Source: Phenylobacterium sp.
GTDB lineage: Bacteria; Pseudomonadota; Alphaproteobacteria; Caulobacterales; Caulobacteraceae
DNA: 64,000 bases
NCBI RefSeq assembly: GCF_004299445.1
Contig: NZ_SCTC01000052.1
Span: 1 to 64,000, forward strand
Direction of reading: 5' to 3'
This document shows, in pieces, positions 34,215 to 42,998 of this stretch (position 1 is its first letter; the number at the start of each line of letters is the position of its first letter). The notes beneath the pieces are model-generated. The model ran no database searches and had not been told where the DNA came from. It saw only the letters and a list, made by a program, of their open reading frames with translations. Made by a program: the position numbers and the translations under genes.

Positions 34215-35051
34215 CTTCTGGCGTTGGGCTCCGCCTTTGCGGCTCTCGTTCTCCTGGCCCTCCCCGCCCACGCCGCTCCGGCCAAGCCGGTCCGCATCCT
34301 CTCAATGAACCAGTGCACCGACCTCCTGCTGCTGCAGCTGGTTCCAAAGTCGCGGATCGCGGGCGTGACCTATCTCGCCCGCGACGGATCGGCGGCGCTC
34401 TTTCCAGGCGCCGCCGACGGGATCGCGATCAACTACGGGACCCCGGAAGACATCATCAGGTTTCGGCCCGACCTGATCCTGACCGGCGACTTCTCGCTGG
34501 CGGTGACGCGCCGCCTCGCTCACGAGGTCGGCGCGCCGCTGGTCGAGGTGAAAAGCGCGCGCACCTTCGACGACGTGCGGACGACCCTGCGCCAGGTGGG
34601 CGCCGCCGTCGGCGAGCCGGCGCGGGCCGAGGCGCTGGTGCGGGAACTTGACGCCCGTCTCGCGCAGCTCGCGTCCCAGGCTCCGAAACGCCCGAACCGG
34701 ATCGTCGTCTGGGATGGCGGTGCGACCGTGCCGGGCTCGGACACCTTCGCCGACCGCATCATCCGCGCTGCGGGCGCGGTGAACATCGCAGCCCAGCCGG
34801 GCGGGCTCTACACGGGCTTCGACGTCGAGCGGCTGCTGGAGGCGCGGCCCGACGCCCTCGTGTACGCCGGCGGGGCCAAGCCCCTGCTGCAGAACGACGA
34901 GGCCCGCCACCGCGTGGTCCGCCGCGTCTTCGAAGGCCGCCGCCTCGCCTACCCCGAAGTGGCCTTCAACTGCGGCCTGCCCCAATCGGCCAAGGCCGCC
35001 GTGGACCTCCGTCGCCAGCTCGACGCCCTGCCGAACGGCGCCGCCCGATGA
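34143..35051 (+). CDS. btuF: Periplasmic cobalamin-binding protein
   Basis: A class III substrate-binding protein delivering B12 to BtuCD. Domain features include RILSMNQCTDLLLLQL, DLILTGDFS and GTVPGSDTFADRIIRAAGAVN-like segments. The start is uncertain: GTG at 34143 gives 302 residues whose first 24 are encoded by a GC-rich repeat; TTG at 34224 would start exactly at the hydrophobic signal core and uses repeat-derived GGGGGAGAGGG as ribosome site. Its stop overlaps btuC as ATGA. Confidence 0.85.
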   Translation: MGVRACKRDADTPSPNPLPARGRGLLALGSAFAALVLLALPAHAAPAKPVRILSMNQCTDLLLLQLVPKSRIAGVTYLARDGSAALFPGAADGIAINYGTPEDIIRFRPDLILTGDFSLAVTRRLAHEVGAPLVEVKSARTFDDVRTTLRQVGAAVGEPARAEALVRELDARLAQLASQAPKRPNRIVVWDGGATVPGSDTFADRIIRAAGAVNIAAQPGGLYTGFDVERLLEARPDALVYAGGAKPLLQNDEARHRVVRRVFEGRRLAYPEVAFNCGLPQSAKAAVDLRRQLDALPNGAAR

Positions 35052-36037
35052 CTTCGCGCCCCCTGCCGATGAGCGCCCTGGCCGTCCTGCTGCTGATCGT
35101 GGCGGCGGCCGCCTCGCTGTTCCTCGGCCGCGTCAACATCGGCCCCCAGGAGATCCTCCACGCTCTGACCTCGCCCGACGTCAGCCTGACCCGCCTCGTT
35201 GTCCTGGAGCTTCGGCTGCCGCGCACCGTGCTCGCGATCCTGGTCGGCGCGGCCTTGGGCCTGTCGGGAGCGGTGCTGCAGGGGCTGCTCCGCAACCCGT
35301 TGGCCGAGCCAGGGCTGCTGGGCGTCTCCAGCGGCGCGGCCCTGGGCGCCGTGGTCTCGATCTACTTCAGCCTGGCGACGGCCTTCGCCCTGGCCACGCC
35401 GATCCTGGGTCTGGCCGGCGCCCTCGGGGCCGGCGCCCTGACCTTCGCGCTGGGCCGCGGCGGGACGCTCAGCCTGATCCTGGCCGGCGCCGCGGTCTCC
35501 GGGCTGATGGGCGCCTTCCTCGCAATGGCGCTCAACTTCGCGCCCAACCCCTACGCCGCGTTCGAAATGAGCATCTGGATGCTGGGCTCGCTCTCGCAGA
35601 AGAGCTGGGACCATATCCTGCTGGCGGGGCCGTTCATCCTGGTAGGCCTCGCGATCCTGGCCACCATGGGCCGCGCCATCGACGCGCTCTCCCTCGGCGA
35701 AGCCCAGGCCTCCAGCCTGGGCGTCGATCTCGACCGCACCCGGGCGCTGGCCTTGCTGGGCACGGCGCTGGCCGTCGGCGCGGCCACGTCAGTGACGGGT
35801 TCGGTGGGCTTCATTGGCCTGATCGCGCCGCACCTGGTGCGGCCGTTCGTAGGCTACCAGCCCAGCCGCACGCTGCTGCCCTCGGCCCTGTTCGGCGCCG
35901 CGCTGCTGTTGCTGGCCGACATCCTGACGCGCGTGCTGCACACCAGCTCGGAGCTGCGCCTGGGCGTTGTCACCAGCCTGATCGGCACGCCATTCTTCTT
36001 CTGGCTGGTCGTGCGCCTGCGGAGGCTGGCGCCATGA
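35048..36037 (+). CDS. btuC: Cobalamin ABC transporter permease
   Basis: A 329-residue FecCD-family permease with about ten membrane helices. LPRTVLAILVGAALGLSGAVLQG, NPLAEPGLLGVSSGAALGA and GFIGLIAPHLVRP are the family's hallmark segments, the last contacting the ATPase. It is coupled by ATGA overlaps to btuF and btuD. By context it imports vitamin B12; the family also moves siderophores. Confidence 0.93.
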   Translation: MTSRPLPMSALAVLLLIVAAAASLFLGRVNIGPQEILHALTSPDVSLTRLVVLELRLPRTVLAILVGAALGLSGAVLQGLLRNPLAEPGLLGVSSGAALGAVVSIYFSLATAFALATPILGLAGALGAGALTFALGRGGTLSLILAGAAVSGLMGAFLAMALNFAPNPYAAFEMSIWMLGSLSQKSWDHILLAGPFILVGLAILATMGRAIDALSLGEAQASSLGVDLDRTRALALLGTALAVGAATSVTGSVGFIGLIAPHLVRPFVGYQPSRTLLPSALFGAALLLLADILTRVLHTSSELRLGVVTSLIGTPFFFWLVVRLRRLAP

Positions 36038-36810
36038 GCGTGCTGGAGGCCCGCAACGTCACTGTCCAGCGCGGCGGCCGCGCCATTGTCGACGGCGTGT
36101 CGGCGCGCCTCGAGGCCGGCATGTTCGTGGCCCTGATCGGGGCGAACGGGGCTGGCAAGTCGACGCTGCTCAACTGCCTGGCCGGCCTCATGAAGCCGGA
36201 GCGCGGCGACGTCACCCTCGACGGCAAACCCGTGCTGACCATCGATCGCCGCGACCTTGCGCGGCGTCGGGCCTACCTGCCGCAGAGCCTGCGGGCCGAG
36301 TGGCCGATTTCGGTGGAGCGCGTCGTGGCTCTTGGGCTGACGCCGCAACTGCCGGCGTTCGGCGGCCTGGCCGGCGGCTTCGAGCCGCGGCTGACCCAGG
36401 CGCTCGAGGCCTTCGACCTGATCCCGCAGCGCTTCCAGCCCGCCACTACGCTATCGGGCGGTGAGCTGGCCCGCGCCATGCTGGCCCGCGCGCTGGTGGG
36501 CGATCCGCAGGTGCTGCTGGCCGACGAACCGATCTCGGGGCTCGATCCTCGCCATCGCCTGGACACCATCACACGCCTGCGCCGGCTGGCTGTGAACGAG
36601 GGACGCCTGGTGGTCACGACCCTGCACGACCTGACCTTGGCGCTGCGCCACGCCACGCACGTCATCGCGCTGCGCGAGGGCCGGCTCGTCGCCTTCGGTC
36701 CTATGGCTGAGACCCTCACGCCCGAACTGCTTGCCGAAGTCTTCGACGTCCGCGCGTGTATCGCTGGCGCGGGGTCCGAGGCGCTGGTCGACTACCTGGG
36801 GCCCGCCTGA
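36034..36810 (+). CDS. btuD: Cobalamin ABC transporter ATPase
   Basis: A 258-residue ABC ATPase. Walker A is GANGAGKST near residue 36, the signature is LSGGE, Walker [12 protein letters not shown], and the switch His is in TTLHDLT. It pairs with BtuC at the inner membrane. The start overlaps btuC and the stop shares a base with the next start (TGATG). Confidence 0.93.
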   Translation: MSVLEARNVTVQRGGRAIVDGVSARLEAGMFVALIGANGAGKSTLLNCLAGLMKPERGDVTLDGKPVLTIDRRDLARRRAYLPQSLRAEWPISVERVVALGLTPQLPAFGGLAGGFEPRLTQALEAFDLIPQRFQPATTLSGGELARAMLARALVGDPQVLLADEPISGLDPRHRLDTITRLRRLAVNEGRLVVTTLHDLTLALRHATHVIALREGRLVAFGPMAETLTPELLAEVFDVRACIAGAGSEALVDYLGPA

Positions 36811-38267
36811 TGGCCGCGCTGATGCTGCAGGGCTGCGGGTCGGACGTGGGCAAGTCGGTGCTGGTCGCCGGTCTCTGCCGTCTGTTCACGACCCGCGGCC
36901 TGACGGTTCGCCCGTTCAAGCCGCAGAACATGTCGAACAACGCCGCGGTCACGGCGGACGGCGGCGAGATCGGCCGGGCCCAGGCCTTGCAGGCCATCGC
37001 CTGCCGCACCCCGCCCACCGTCGACATGAACCCTGTGCTGCTGAAGCCCCAGTCCGACACCGGCGCCCAGCTCATCGTGCGCGGCCGCATGGAAGGCACA
37101 TGGCAGGCCGCCGCCTACCAGGACCGCAAGGGCTCGCTGCTGCCGGTCGTGGTCGAGAACTTCCGCCATCTGGAGGCGCAGGCCGATCTCGTGATCGTCG
37201 AAGGCGCCGGCAGTCCGGCCGAGACCAACCTTCGCGCCAACGACATCGCCAACATGGGCTTCGCCCATGCGGCCGACGTGCCTGTCGTCCTGATCGGCGA
37301 CATTGACCGTGGCCACGTGATCGCCAGCCTCGTGGGCGCCTACGAGGTGCTGGACGCCGCCGACCGCGGGCGCATCCAGGGGTTCCTGATCAACAAGTTC
37401 CGCGGCGACCCGGCGCTGTTCGACGAGGGCCGGGCCGAGATCGTTCGCCGCACGGGCTGGGCCGACCTGGGCATGGCGCCCTGGCTGGCGGCCGCCGCCC
37501 GCCTTCCCGCCGAGGACGCCGTGGTTCTGGAGCGGGCCGCCGATGGACCGGCCGCCCGGGTGACGATCGCGGTCCCGATGCTGTCGCGCATCGCCAACTT
37601 CGACGACTTCGACCCCCTTCGCGCCGAGCCCGAGGTCGACCTGCGGTTCGTGCCACCCGGCCAACCGCTGCCGGTCTGCGACCTCGTCATCCTGCCCGGC
37701 ACGAAAGCCACCCTCGCCGACCTCGCCTTCCTCCGCGCCCAGGGCTGGGACATCGACCTGATGGGCCACGTCCGCCGCGGCGGCCGCGTCCTGGGCATCT
37801 GCGGCGGCTTCCAGATGCTGGGCCATCGCATCGCCGACCCCGACGGGATCGAGGGCTCGCCCGGCGAGGCGCCGGGGCTGGGCCTGCTCAACGTCGAGAC
37901 TGTCCTCACCGGCGACAAGGTGCTGAAGCCGGTCCGCGGCCAGCTCCTCGGCGGCGCTTTCGAAGGCTACGAGATGCACGTCGGCCGCACGACCGGCCCC
38001 GCGCTCGCCCGCCCATTCCTCAGCTCCGGCGGCGCCGTCTCTCCAGATGGCCGGATCGCCGGCTGCTACGTCCACGGCCTGTTCGCGAAGACCCGGGCCC
38101 GTGCGGCGTTCCTGGCGCAGTTTAGCGCGAGCACACACGCCGGCGATCATACGGATGCGGTAGACGCCGCCCTGGACGAGATCGCCGAGAGACTGACGCA
38201 GTGCTTTAACGTCGAGGCGCTGCTGCGCATCGCTCGCCTCCGCTCACGCGACGTGGAAGCCGGCTAA
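36810..38267 (+). CDS. cobQ: Cobyric acid synthase
   Basis: A 485-residue glutamine amidotransferase that amidates adenosylcobyrinate diamide at four side chains during B12 synthesis. The N-terminal dethiobiotin-synthase-like domain has [11 protein letters not shown] and KPQNMSNN; the C-terminal class I amidotransferase domain has nucleophile Cys in [10 protein letters not shown] and His in YVHGLF. The start at 36810 overlaps the btuD stop. It shows that synthesis or salvage genes share the riboswitch operon. Confidence 0.93.
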   Translation: MAALMLQGCGSDVGKSVLVAGLCRLFTTRGLTVRPFKPQNMSNNAAVTADGGEIGRAQALQAIACRTPPTVDMNPVLLKPQSDTGAQLIVRGRMEGTWQAAAYQDRKGSLLPVVVENFRHLEAQADLVIVEGAGSPAETNLRANDIANMGFAHAADVPVVLIGDIDRGHVIASLVGAYEVLDAADRGRIQGFLINKFRGDPALFDEGRAEIVRRTGWADLGMAPWLAAAARLPAEDAVVLERAADGPAARVTIAVPMLSRIANFDDFDPLRAEPEVDLRFVPPGQPLPVCDLVILPGTKATLADLAFLRAQGWDIDLMGHVRRGGRVLGICGGFQMLGHRIADPDGIEGSPGEAPGLGLLNVETVLTGDKVLKPVRGQLLGGAFEGYEMHVGRTTGPALARPFLSSGGAVSPDGRIAGCYVHGLFAKTRARAAFLAQFSASTHAGDHTDAVDAALDEIAERLTQCFNVEALLRIARLRSRDVEAG

Positions 38268-38824
38268 GCCTCCAGTTCGATGTCCCAATAAAGGTAGTCG
38301 AGCCAGCTTTCGTGCAGGTGGTGCGGCGGGAACTTCCGCCCCCGTTCCTGTAGCTCGTGCGCGCTGGGCCGACGCGGCTTCAGCCGGGGGTGCATGTGCG
38401 CCTCGTGCGGCGTGCGGCCGCCCTTCATCAGGTTGCAGCGCGCGCACGCGGTGACGATGTTCTCCCACGTCGTGCGGCCGCCGCGCGACCGCGGGATCAC
38501 ATGGTCGAACGTCAGCTCGTGGTCGGCGGTGCAGTACTGGCAGGTGAAGCTGTCGCGCAGGAACAGGTTAAACCGCGTAAAGGCCGGCGGCCGGTCCTGA
38601 GCGACGTACTGCTTCAGCGACACCACGCTGGGCAGCTTCATGGCGAAGGACGGCGAGTGGACTTCCTGGTCGTAGGTGGACACCACGTCCACGCGATCCA
38701 GGAAGACGGCCTTGATCACTTCCTGCCAGGGCCAGAGCGACAGCGGATAATAGGACAGCGGCCGGAAGTCGGCGTTGAGCACCAGACAGGGCCAGCCAGA
38801 CGGCGGAGCCTTAAGGATCTGCAT
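38264..38824 (-). CDS. HNH endonuclease family protein
   Basis: A 186-residue protein. CQYC, then [26 protein letters not shown] form a canonical HNH zinc-nuclease motif at about residues 94-133. An N-terminal region ([20 protein letters not shown]) is typical of the alphaproteobacterial chromosomal version. It converges on cobQ with a 4-base overlap. The biological role is unknown; it is not obviously on a mobile element. Confidence 0.85.
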   Translation of the reverse strand: MQILKAPPSGWPCLVLNADFRPLSYYPLSLWPWQEVIKAVFLDRVDVVSTYDQEVHSPSFAMKLPSVVSLKQYVAQDRPPAFTRFNLFLRDSFTCQYCTADHELTFDHVIPRSRGGRTTWENIVTACARCNLMKGGRTPHEAHMHPRLKPRRPSAHELQERGRKFPPHHLHESWLDYLYWDIELEA

Positions 38825-39031
38825 GGCGGATCCTCCCGGGTCGCTTCGCGGCGTGAATGACGATCAGAGTGGGACTGAAGACAGCACCCCAATGCGAGAG
38901 ATCGACGTTACCGAGGAAAACTATAGGCCCGATTCGGAGACAACTCTACGACGGCACGGGCCTGGATCTTGAGCTCTTGGACCCCGCCCAGCGCATTGCG
39001 GGGGCGAGGTCTCTAGTCGAGCGACATGTGG

Positions 39032-39133
39032 TCAGGCGCCGAGGATGGCGGTGGCGCCGGCGACGGTCAGGGTCAGACCCAGCACCGCGTACGTCACGAC
39101 CATGTCGAGCACCCGGTTCATCCGGAGCGACAT
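39032..39133 (-). CDS. 33-residue membrane micro-protein A
   Basis: A short frame beginning MSLRMNRV with AAGGAG seven bases upstream. One hydrophobic segment covers about residues 10-32. It is the most downstream of three minus-strand micro-ORFs that share a structured leader. No family is recognised. The start at 39133 is preferred over an ATG six bases earlier, which would touch the ribosome site. Confidence 0.6.
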   Translation of the reverse strand: MSLRMNRVLDMVVTYAVLGLTLTVAGATAILGA

Positions 39134-39156
39134 AGGCATTCTCCTTACTTGCAGTC

Positions 39157-39214
39157 GGGGCCGGCCCATCCGGCCCCGTCCATCTGGACAATGCTTAGAT
39201 AGCACAATCTAAGC
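39157..39214 (-). promoter_or_regulatory. Structured leader of micro-protein A
   Basis: Contains three perfect stems: GGGGCCGG/CCGGCCCC (39157-39177), GTCC/GGAC (39178-39189) and GCTTAGAT/ATCTAAGC (39193-39214). The GTCC/GGAC hairpin begins 45 bases upstream of the start codon, almost the same distance as in leaders B and C. The segment near 39199-39218 also resembles that of leader B. Confidence 0.55.
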
Positions 39215-39289
39215 AGTGTTCAATCGTTGTTTTTTGGTGGTCGGCATTAGTTTTCGTATGACGCACCTGCGAACGTCCAAAAACGAAAA

Positions 39290-39307
39290 GGGGCCCGAAA
39301 GGGCCCC
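39290..39307 (-). terminator. Terminator of micro-ORF B
   Basis: GGGGCCC-GAAA-GGGCCCC hairpin. On the minus strand it is followed by a T-rich tract (complement of 39275-39289), a classic Rho-independent terminator 32 bases after the micro-ORF B stop. Confidence 0.85.
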
Positions 39308-39338
39308 TCCTCGGTTCGACCGTGAGGATGGGGAGGCG

Positions 39339-39434
39339 TCAGATGCCCAGACCCGCCGTGGAGATCGCAGCGAAAGCGCCGAGAGCCAGCAGGTAGAGAG
39401 GGGCGATCCGGTCGAAATTCTTCATAAGAGACAT
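39339..39434 (-). CDS. 31-residue membrane micro-protein B
   Basis: Begins MSLMKNFDR with AGGTG six bases upstream and holds one hydrophobic segment at about residues 11-30. Like A it opens with MSL and a short basic head before the helix. It has its own leader and terminator, so it is a separate transcription unit. Function unknown. Confidence 0.62.
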   Translation of the reverse strand: MSLMKNFDRIAPLYLLALGAFAAISTAGLGI

Positions 39435-39439
39435 AACAC

Positions 39440-39565
39440 ACACCTAGTTTTTCAGTTCTGGGGTCCCCGGGGGAGCGGGGCGTCCGTTTGGGACGAATGA
39501 TGGATACCAGAATCTGAACGCTGCATAGATCAGCAATTTTGCACTGCAGCTCTGCGATTTCGCAC
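39440..39565 (-). promoter_or_regulatory. Promoter and leader of micro-protein B
   Basis: Holds a CGTCC/GGACG hairpin at 39481-39495 that begins 47 bases from the start codon, a GC-rich CCCCGG/CCGGGG-type segment between it and the ribosome site, and at 39530-39565 a block nearly matching one upstream of micro-protein C (TCAGCAATTTTGCACTG here, two bases changed there). Confidence 0.6.
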
Positions 39566-39576
39566 ATGCGAAAAGA

Positions 39577-39600
39577 GGGGCGCTGCTCGCGCAGCGCCCC
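39577..39600 (-). terminator. Terminator of glycine-zipper gene
   Basis: A perfect 10-bp stem (GGGGCGCTGC and its complement) with loop TCGC, followed on the minus strand by TCTTTTC. It lies 30 bases after the stop at 39630. Confidence 0.8.
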
Positions 39601-39629
39601 TGGCGTGTGTGTGTCCCGAAGATCAGGAC

Positions 39630-40013
39630 CTAGCGGCGATAGCCGTAGCCATTGTCATAGCGGTCATACGAGCCGCGTCCGTCGTAGCCATCCCGGCCGT
39701 AGTCGCCGCGATCGTAGGTGCGGTAGCGGCTGTCGCTGTAATAGGGGCGGCTCGTACGATAGGCGTAGCCGTTGCGGTAACGACGCTTGTCGTTGTCGTT
39801 GTCGACCGCCGCGCCCACGGCCGCGCCGGCCACGGCCCCCAGGACCACGCCTTCGGTCTTGCCGTTGCCGATCGCTGCGCCGGCGACGCCGCCGATCAGA
39901 GCGCCCAGCAGCGCGCTTTCGGTCTTCGAGGCCGCCGCGGCCTGACTCGCGGGGAGCGCCACCGCGCCGGCGACGGTCAGGGCCAGAACGGCCTTGGTCA
40001 GGATCTTGGTCAT
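39630..40013 (-). CDS. Glycine-zipper periplasmic/outer-membrane protein
   Basis: A 127-residue protein with a signal peptide (residues 1-26), then a glycine-zipper hairpin (ALLGALIGGVAGAAIG and VVLGAVAGAAVGAAV) and a Tyr/Arg/Asp/Gly-rich tail. Such proteins insert in or line the envelope. It lies among three membrane micro-ORFs in the same direction and has its own terminator. Function unknown. Confidence 0.78.
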   Translation of the reverse strand: MTKILTKAVLALTVAGAVALPASQAAAASKTESALLGALIGGVAGAAIGNGKTEGVVLGAVAGAAVGAAVDNDNDKRRYRNGYAYRTSRPYYSDSRYRTYDRGDYGRDGYDGRGSYDRYDNGYGYRR

Positions 40014-40155
40014 GGCTCAGCTCCTTCAGCGTTCATTCGCCGGACGGGGAAGCGCCGGCATCTTGAGACTGAGAGTGCAGGGCCGCGCCTGAACGCCCCT
40101 GGAGCCGGTCGTTCATGTTGGCGACAGCCAGCCGCCAGGCCTGCGGGCAAAGAAA

Positions 40156-40180
40156 AAGCGCACGCCGGGGACGTGCGCTT
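40156..40180 (-). terminator. Terminator of micro-ORF C
   Basis: AAGCGCACG/CGTGCGCTT stem with a 7-base loop, continuing on the minus strand into TTTCTTT. It lies about 40 bases after the stop of micro-ORF C. Confidence 0.8.
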
Positions 40181-40221
40181 GGGGCTGCGGCCTGGGGAGG
40201 AGCCGCGAGCGGGGAGAACGC

Positions 40222-40338
40222 CTAGACGGCGCCGACAACCCCGATGGTCGCGAAACCGATCACCAGGCCCAGCATCGCCGTCAGCAGGGCCGGGGCGGCC
40301 GCCGCTTGGAACAGGCTACGCAGGGACGAGAGGATCAT
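40222..40338 (-). CDS. 38-residue membrane micro-protein C
   Basis: Begins MILSSLRSLF, with AAGG eight bases upstream, and continues with an Ala-rich then hydrophobic segment to the C-terminus. Its leader matches those of micro-proteins A and B in hairpin placement and that of B in an upstream block. It has its own terminator. No family is recognised. Confidence 0.6.
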   Translation of the reverse strand: MILSSLRSLFQAAAAPALLTAMLGLVIGFATIGVVGAV

Positions 40339-40349
40339 GGCGAGGGCCT

Positions 40350-40472
40350 TCTTAGTCTGGGGAGACCCCGGTGGGGGCGGGGCCGTCCGTGCTTCGGACG
40401 CCCATCTGATAGCACTGCTTCGGTTACTTAATGGTCAGCGATTTCGCACTGTCGCTATGCGTTTTCTGCACA
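40350..40472 (-). promoter_or_regulatory. Promoter and leader of micro-protein C
   Basis: Contains a CGTCCG/CGGACG hairpin (40384-40400) beginning 46 bases from the start codon, a CCCCGG-type GC-rich segment at about 40360-40383, and a block at 40435-40472 starting TCAGCGATTTCGCACTG that aligns with 39530-39565 upstream of micro-protein B. Confidence 0.6.
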
Positions 40473-40530
40473 GAGCCCGTGCATCCGCCCTGCACATCGT
40501 GACGTGAGGGTCCGCAGACGGCGTCAGCGC

Positions 40531-40896
40531 CTAGCGGAAGGCCAGGCTGAGCTTTGCGCCGACGAACCGGCCCGACGGGTCCACGCCTCGAGCAGCGGCG
40601 GCGCCGCTGCGTTCGGCGCCGGGTTGGATACCGCACAGGAAGCCCAGAGCTCCGGTCACGTCGTCATCCAGCCGCCGATCAATGGCCGTGCGGGCGATGC
40701 CGGCGCGCTTCAGCGCGTGGGCCTCGGCGGAACGGGGGTCCAGCGAAAGCTTGACCACCGGCGCGCGGGCCAACTCGGGCCGCACGGCCTGGGCCAGCGC
40801 CTGCGACGGCGTCAGCGTTTCAGCCTGCGCCGCACCGGCGAGGCTGGCGGCCGCCAGCGCCAATCCAACTGACCTGACCAACATCGATCGCTCCAT
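40531..40896 (-). CDS. Secreted hypothetical protein
   Basis: A 121-residue protein with a signal peptide (about residues 1-25, AQA-E). The mature part is Ala/Arg-rich with a single Cys in FLCGIQPGA and ends in SLAFR, a pattern seen in small outer-membrane proteins. No family is recognised. It is preceded by about 190 bases of divergent upstream sequence. Confidence 0.6.
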   Translation of the reverse strand: MERSMLVRSVGLALAAASLAGAAQAETLTPSQALAQAVRPELARAPVVKLSLDPRSAEAHALKRAGIARTAIDRRLDDDVTGALGFLCGIQPGAERSGAAAARGVDPSGRFVGAKLSLAFR

Positions 40897-41082
40897 CGCT
40901 GCGCGCCCACTCTAACCCGAGCGCCGCCTGACAGCTACGCAACCGTGGGGGCCGGCGGATGCCTTTCAACATTGCGTCGGGCCGCCCAGCCCAAGCTTGG
41001 CCATATGGACGAGCACTGCGATCCGCCGGTACGGTCGGCATGAACGCGAGTATCGCACGCATGCAACTGGGGGGAGATTGCG

Positions 41083-42030
41083 ATGGCGCGGAAAACACCG
41101 AACACGGTCCTGTTCGTATTCCTGGGCCTTTGCGCGCTGGTGGCGGGCGGCGTGGGCTTCTGGCTGCTCAGCGACGTTTCGCGCGCCAAGCAGGAGGCCG
41201 CCGAAGCCGCCGCCAATCCGCCCACCCTCCCGGCCGGCCCGCTGCAGTTCGCGATGTCGAACTCCACCGACGTCACCTATGTGGCGCTGGACACTGTGAA
41301 GCGCAGTCCTGAAGGCCTGGTCACCGCGACGGTCGTCAAGGTTGGCCGCACGGTCAGTTCGATCAAGGACGCCGGGCCCCTGGTCAGCCAGGTCGCGACC
41401 GTCGACTGCGCCGCCAACCGCATCTTCGACGGCCAGTCCGGCGCCTTCACCCTGGACGGCAAGCTGCTGAGCGCGGCGGCCGGCTACTCCGGCAAGCGTG
41501 GCCGGGTGGTCGAAGCGGGCGACTATCAGGTCCCGGCGCTGTGCCACGGCCAGAAGGGCCATGTGGTCGAGAACATCAAGGCCGCGCTTCGCCAGTCGCA
41601 GGCGCTGCCCGTGGACATCGCGGACAGGGCCAAGGCCAACCCGACGGATCACCACAACTGGGCGTGGCTTTGCGCCGCCGCTGCCCGCGGGACCTGGCGC
41701 GCACAGGCGCCCGGCGACTGCGACAAGGCCGTGGCGCTGCGCCCCGACGACGTCGACGGGCGGCTGGACCGCGCCTACCTGTTCCTGAAAATCGGCCGCA
41801 ACGGCGAGGCTGCGGCGGACTTCGCCAAGGTGCTGGCAGACGATCCGCGGAACGCGGTGGCCATCTACGGGCGAAGCCTGATGACCGGGATGCGGACCGG
41901 GGGCAACCTTGCCGGCGTGGCGGCCAGCAAGGCCGACCGCTGCGCGGCGCTGGCGATCGACAAGGAAGTCGCCGGCTGGGTCGCCCGCACCTACCAGATC
42001 CAGATGAGCCAGGAGTTCCGCGTCTGTTGA
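41083..42030 (+). CDS. Membrane-anchored TPR protein
   Basis: A 315-residue protein with an N-terminal membrane anchor (about residues 9-28) and a periplasmic part. Residues 205-280 read as tetratricopeptide-like repeats (DKAVALRPDDVDGRLDRAYLFLK and AAADFAKVLADDPRNAVAIYGR). Several Cys residues may form disulfides. The N-terminal half of the periplasmic part is beta-rich and unassigned. Role unknown. Confidence 0.72.
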   Translation: MARKTPNTVLFVFLGLCALVAGGVGFWLLSDVSRAKQEAAEAAANPPTLPAGPLQFAMSNSTDVTYVALDTVKRSPEGLVTATVVKVGRTVSSIKDAGPLVSQVATVDCAANRIFDGQSGAFTLDGKLLSAAAGYSGKRGRVVEAGDYQVPALCHGQKGHVVENIKAALRQSQALPVDIADRAKANPTDHHNWAWLCAAAARGTWRAQAPGDCDKAVALRPDDVDGRLDRAYLFLKIGRNGEAAADFAKVLADDPRNAVAIYGRSLMTGMRTGGNLAGVAASKADRCAALAIDKEVAGWVARTYQIQMSQEFRVC

Positions 42031-42042
42031 GACGCGGCCCGA

Positions 42043-42056
42043 TTGACCTGGATCAA
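42043..42056. promoter_or_regulatory. FNR/FixK-type box
   Basis: TTGACCTGGATCAA differs from the TTGAT-N4-ATCAA consensus at one base. It lies about 53 bases before the start of a small membrane-protein gene, a normal distance for activation at low oxygen. Confidence 0.6.
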
Positions 42057-42108
42057 AGCTGCGCCTTGCGGCCGCAGCTATCCGGCGGGTGTTTCAAGGG
42101 AGAGCCAA

Positions 42109-42276
42109 ATGCCCGCCGCCACCGTCGTCGTCCTGACCGTCGTCTTCGCCATGTTCGGTCTCTTCATGGTCGTCCTGGGGTCCGTCTGGATCTGGACTAA
42201 CCTTCCCGCACGCGCTCCTCAGAAGGTTGCGAGCGCCGAAAGGGCGCCCGCGATGGAATACCGCAAAGCCGCCTAG
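42109..42276 (+). CDS. 55-residue membrane protein, probably oxygen-regulated
   Basis: Start at 42109 has AAGGGAGAG upstream. One hydrophobic helix covers about residues 5-28, followed by a basic soluble tail. Size and topology recall small subunits of terminal oxidases such as CcoQ or CydX, but no sequence match is claimed. The FNR/FixK-like box upstream suggests induction at low oxygen. Confidence 0.62.
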   Translation: MPAATVVVLTVVFAMFGLFMVVLGSVWIWTNLPARAPQKVASAERAPAMEYRKAA

Positions 42277-42804
42277 TCAGGCGGCGAGCGCCTCAGGCCG
42301 GCCGCCGGCCAGGTAGTCCATCTTGCCCAGCGGCACGCCGGCCGCCCGCAGCAGGCCGTACGCCGTCACCACGTGGAAGTGGAAGTTCGGCAGCGCGAAG
42401 GTGAACAGGAAGTCCCGGGCCGTGAACGTGAGCGTCCGGCCGGGGATGGGCAGTTCGACCGTCCGCTCGGGATCGCCGTTGACCTTGGCCGGCTCCACCG
42501 ACTCCAGGAACGCGATGGTGTTGGCCACGCGCGCCTTGACCTGATCCCAGGTCGTCTCGGTGTCAGGGAAGCTGGGCGGGGTGACGCCCGCCAGGCGAGC
42601 CGCGCCGCCTTTCGCCGCATCGCTGGCCAGCTGGATCTGGGCCGTGAACGTGCCCATGTCGGGCGCCAGGCGCTTCTCGAGATAGACTTGGGGATCCACG
42701 CCGGTCGCCTTGGCGTGCGCCTCGGCCTTGGCCAGCAGCGCGGCGAGGTTCTTCAGCATCAGCACAAAGCCGGGGATCGAGGCGTCATAGAGCGACAAGG
42801 CCAT
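42277..42804 (-). CDS. DUF1993 family protein
   Basis: A 175-residue soluble protein of the DUF1993 family, four-helix bundle type related to DinB. The N-terminal LYDASIPGFVLMLKNLAALLAKAEAHA and C-terminal LPNFHFHVVTAYGLLRAAGVPLGKMDY segments are typical. No activity is known. It is convergent with the small membrane-protein gene with no gap. Confidence 0.8.
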   Translation of the reverse strand: MALSLYDASIPGFVLMLKNLAALLAKAEAHAKATGVDPQVYLEKRLAPDMGTFTAQIQLASDAAKGGAARLAGVTPPSFPDTETTWDQVKARVANTIAFLESVEPAKVNGDPERTVELPIPGRTLTFTARDFLFTFALPNFHFHVVTAYGLLRAAGVPLGKMDYLAGGRPEALAA

Positions 42805-42998
42805 CAGACAGGACTCCAGTTTCAGGATTGATGCGTCACATATGGGCCCTGTCGGCCCGTGGGCGCCGACCAGAGCATTCGAATTTTTCTGACACCTCGC
42901 ATCGCCGTGGCGCTTTGCGAGTTCTCGCCTCGGGGGTCGTTGACGCGAGATCCCGCTTGGCCCCGAAAACAGAAGACCCCGTCACGCCCCTCTTCGAC

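Noticed and set aside
32743..34347. 534-residue minus-strand frame
   Set aside because: Antisense to btuB and btuF; biased composition with no domain.
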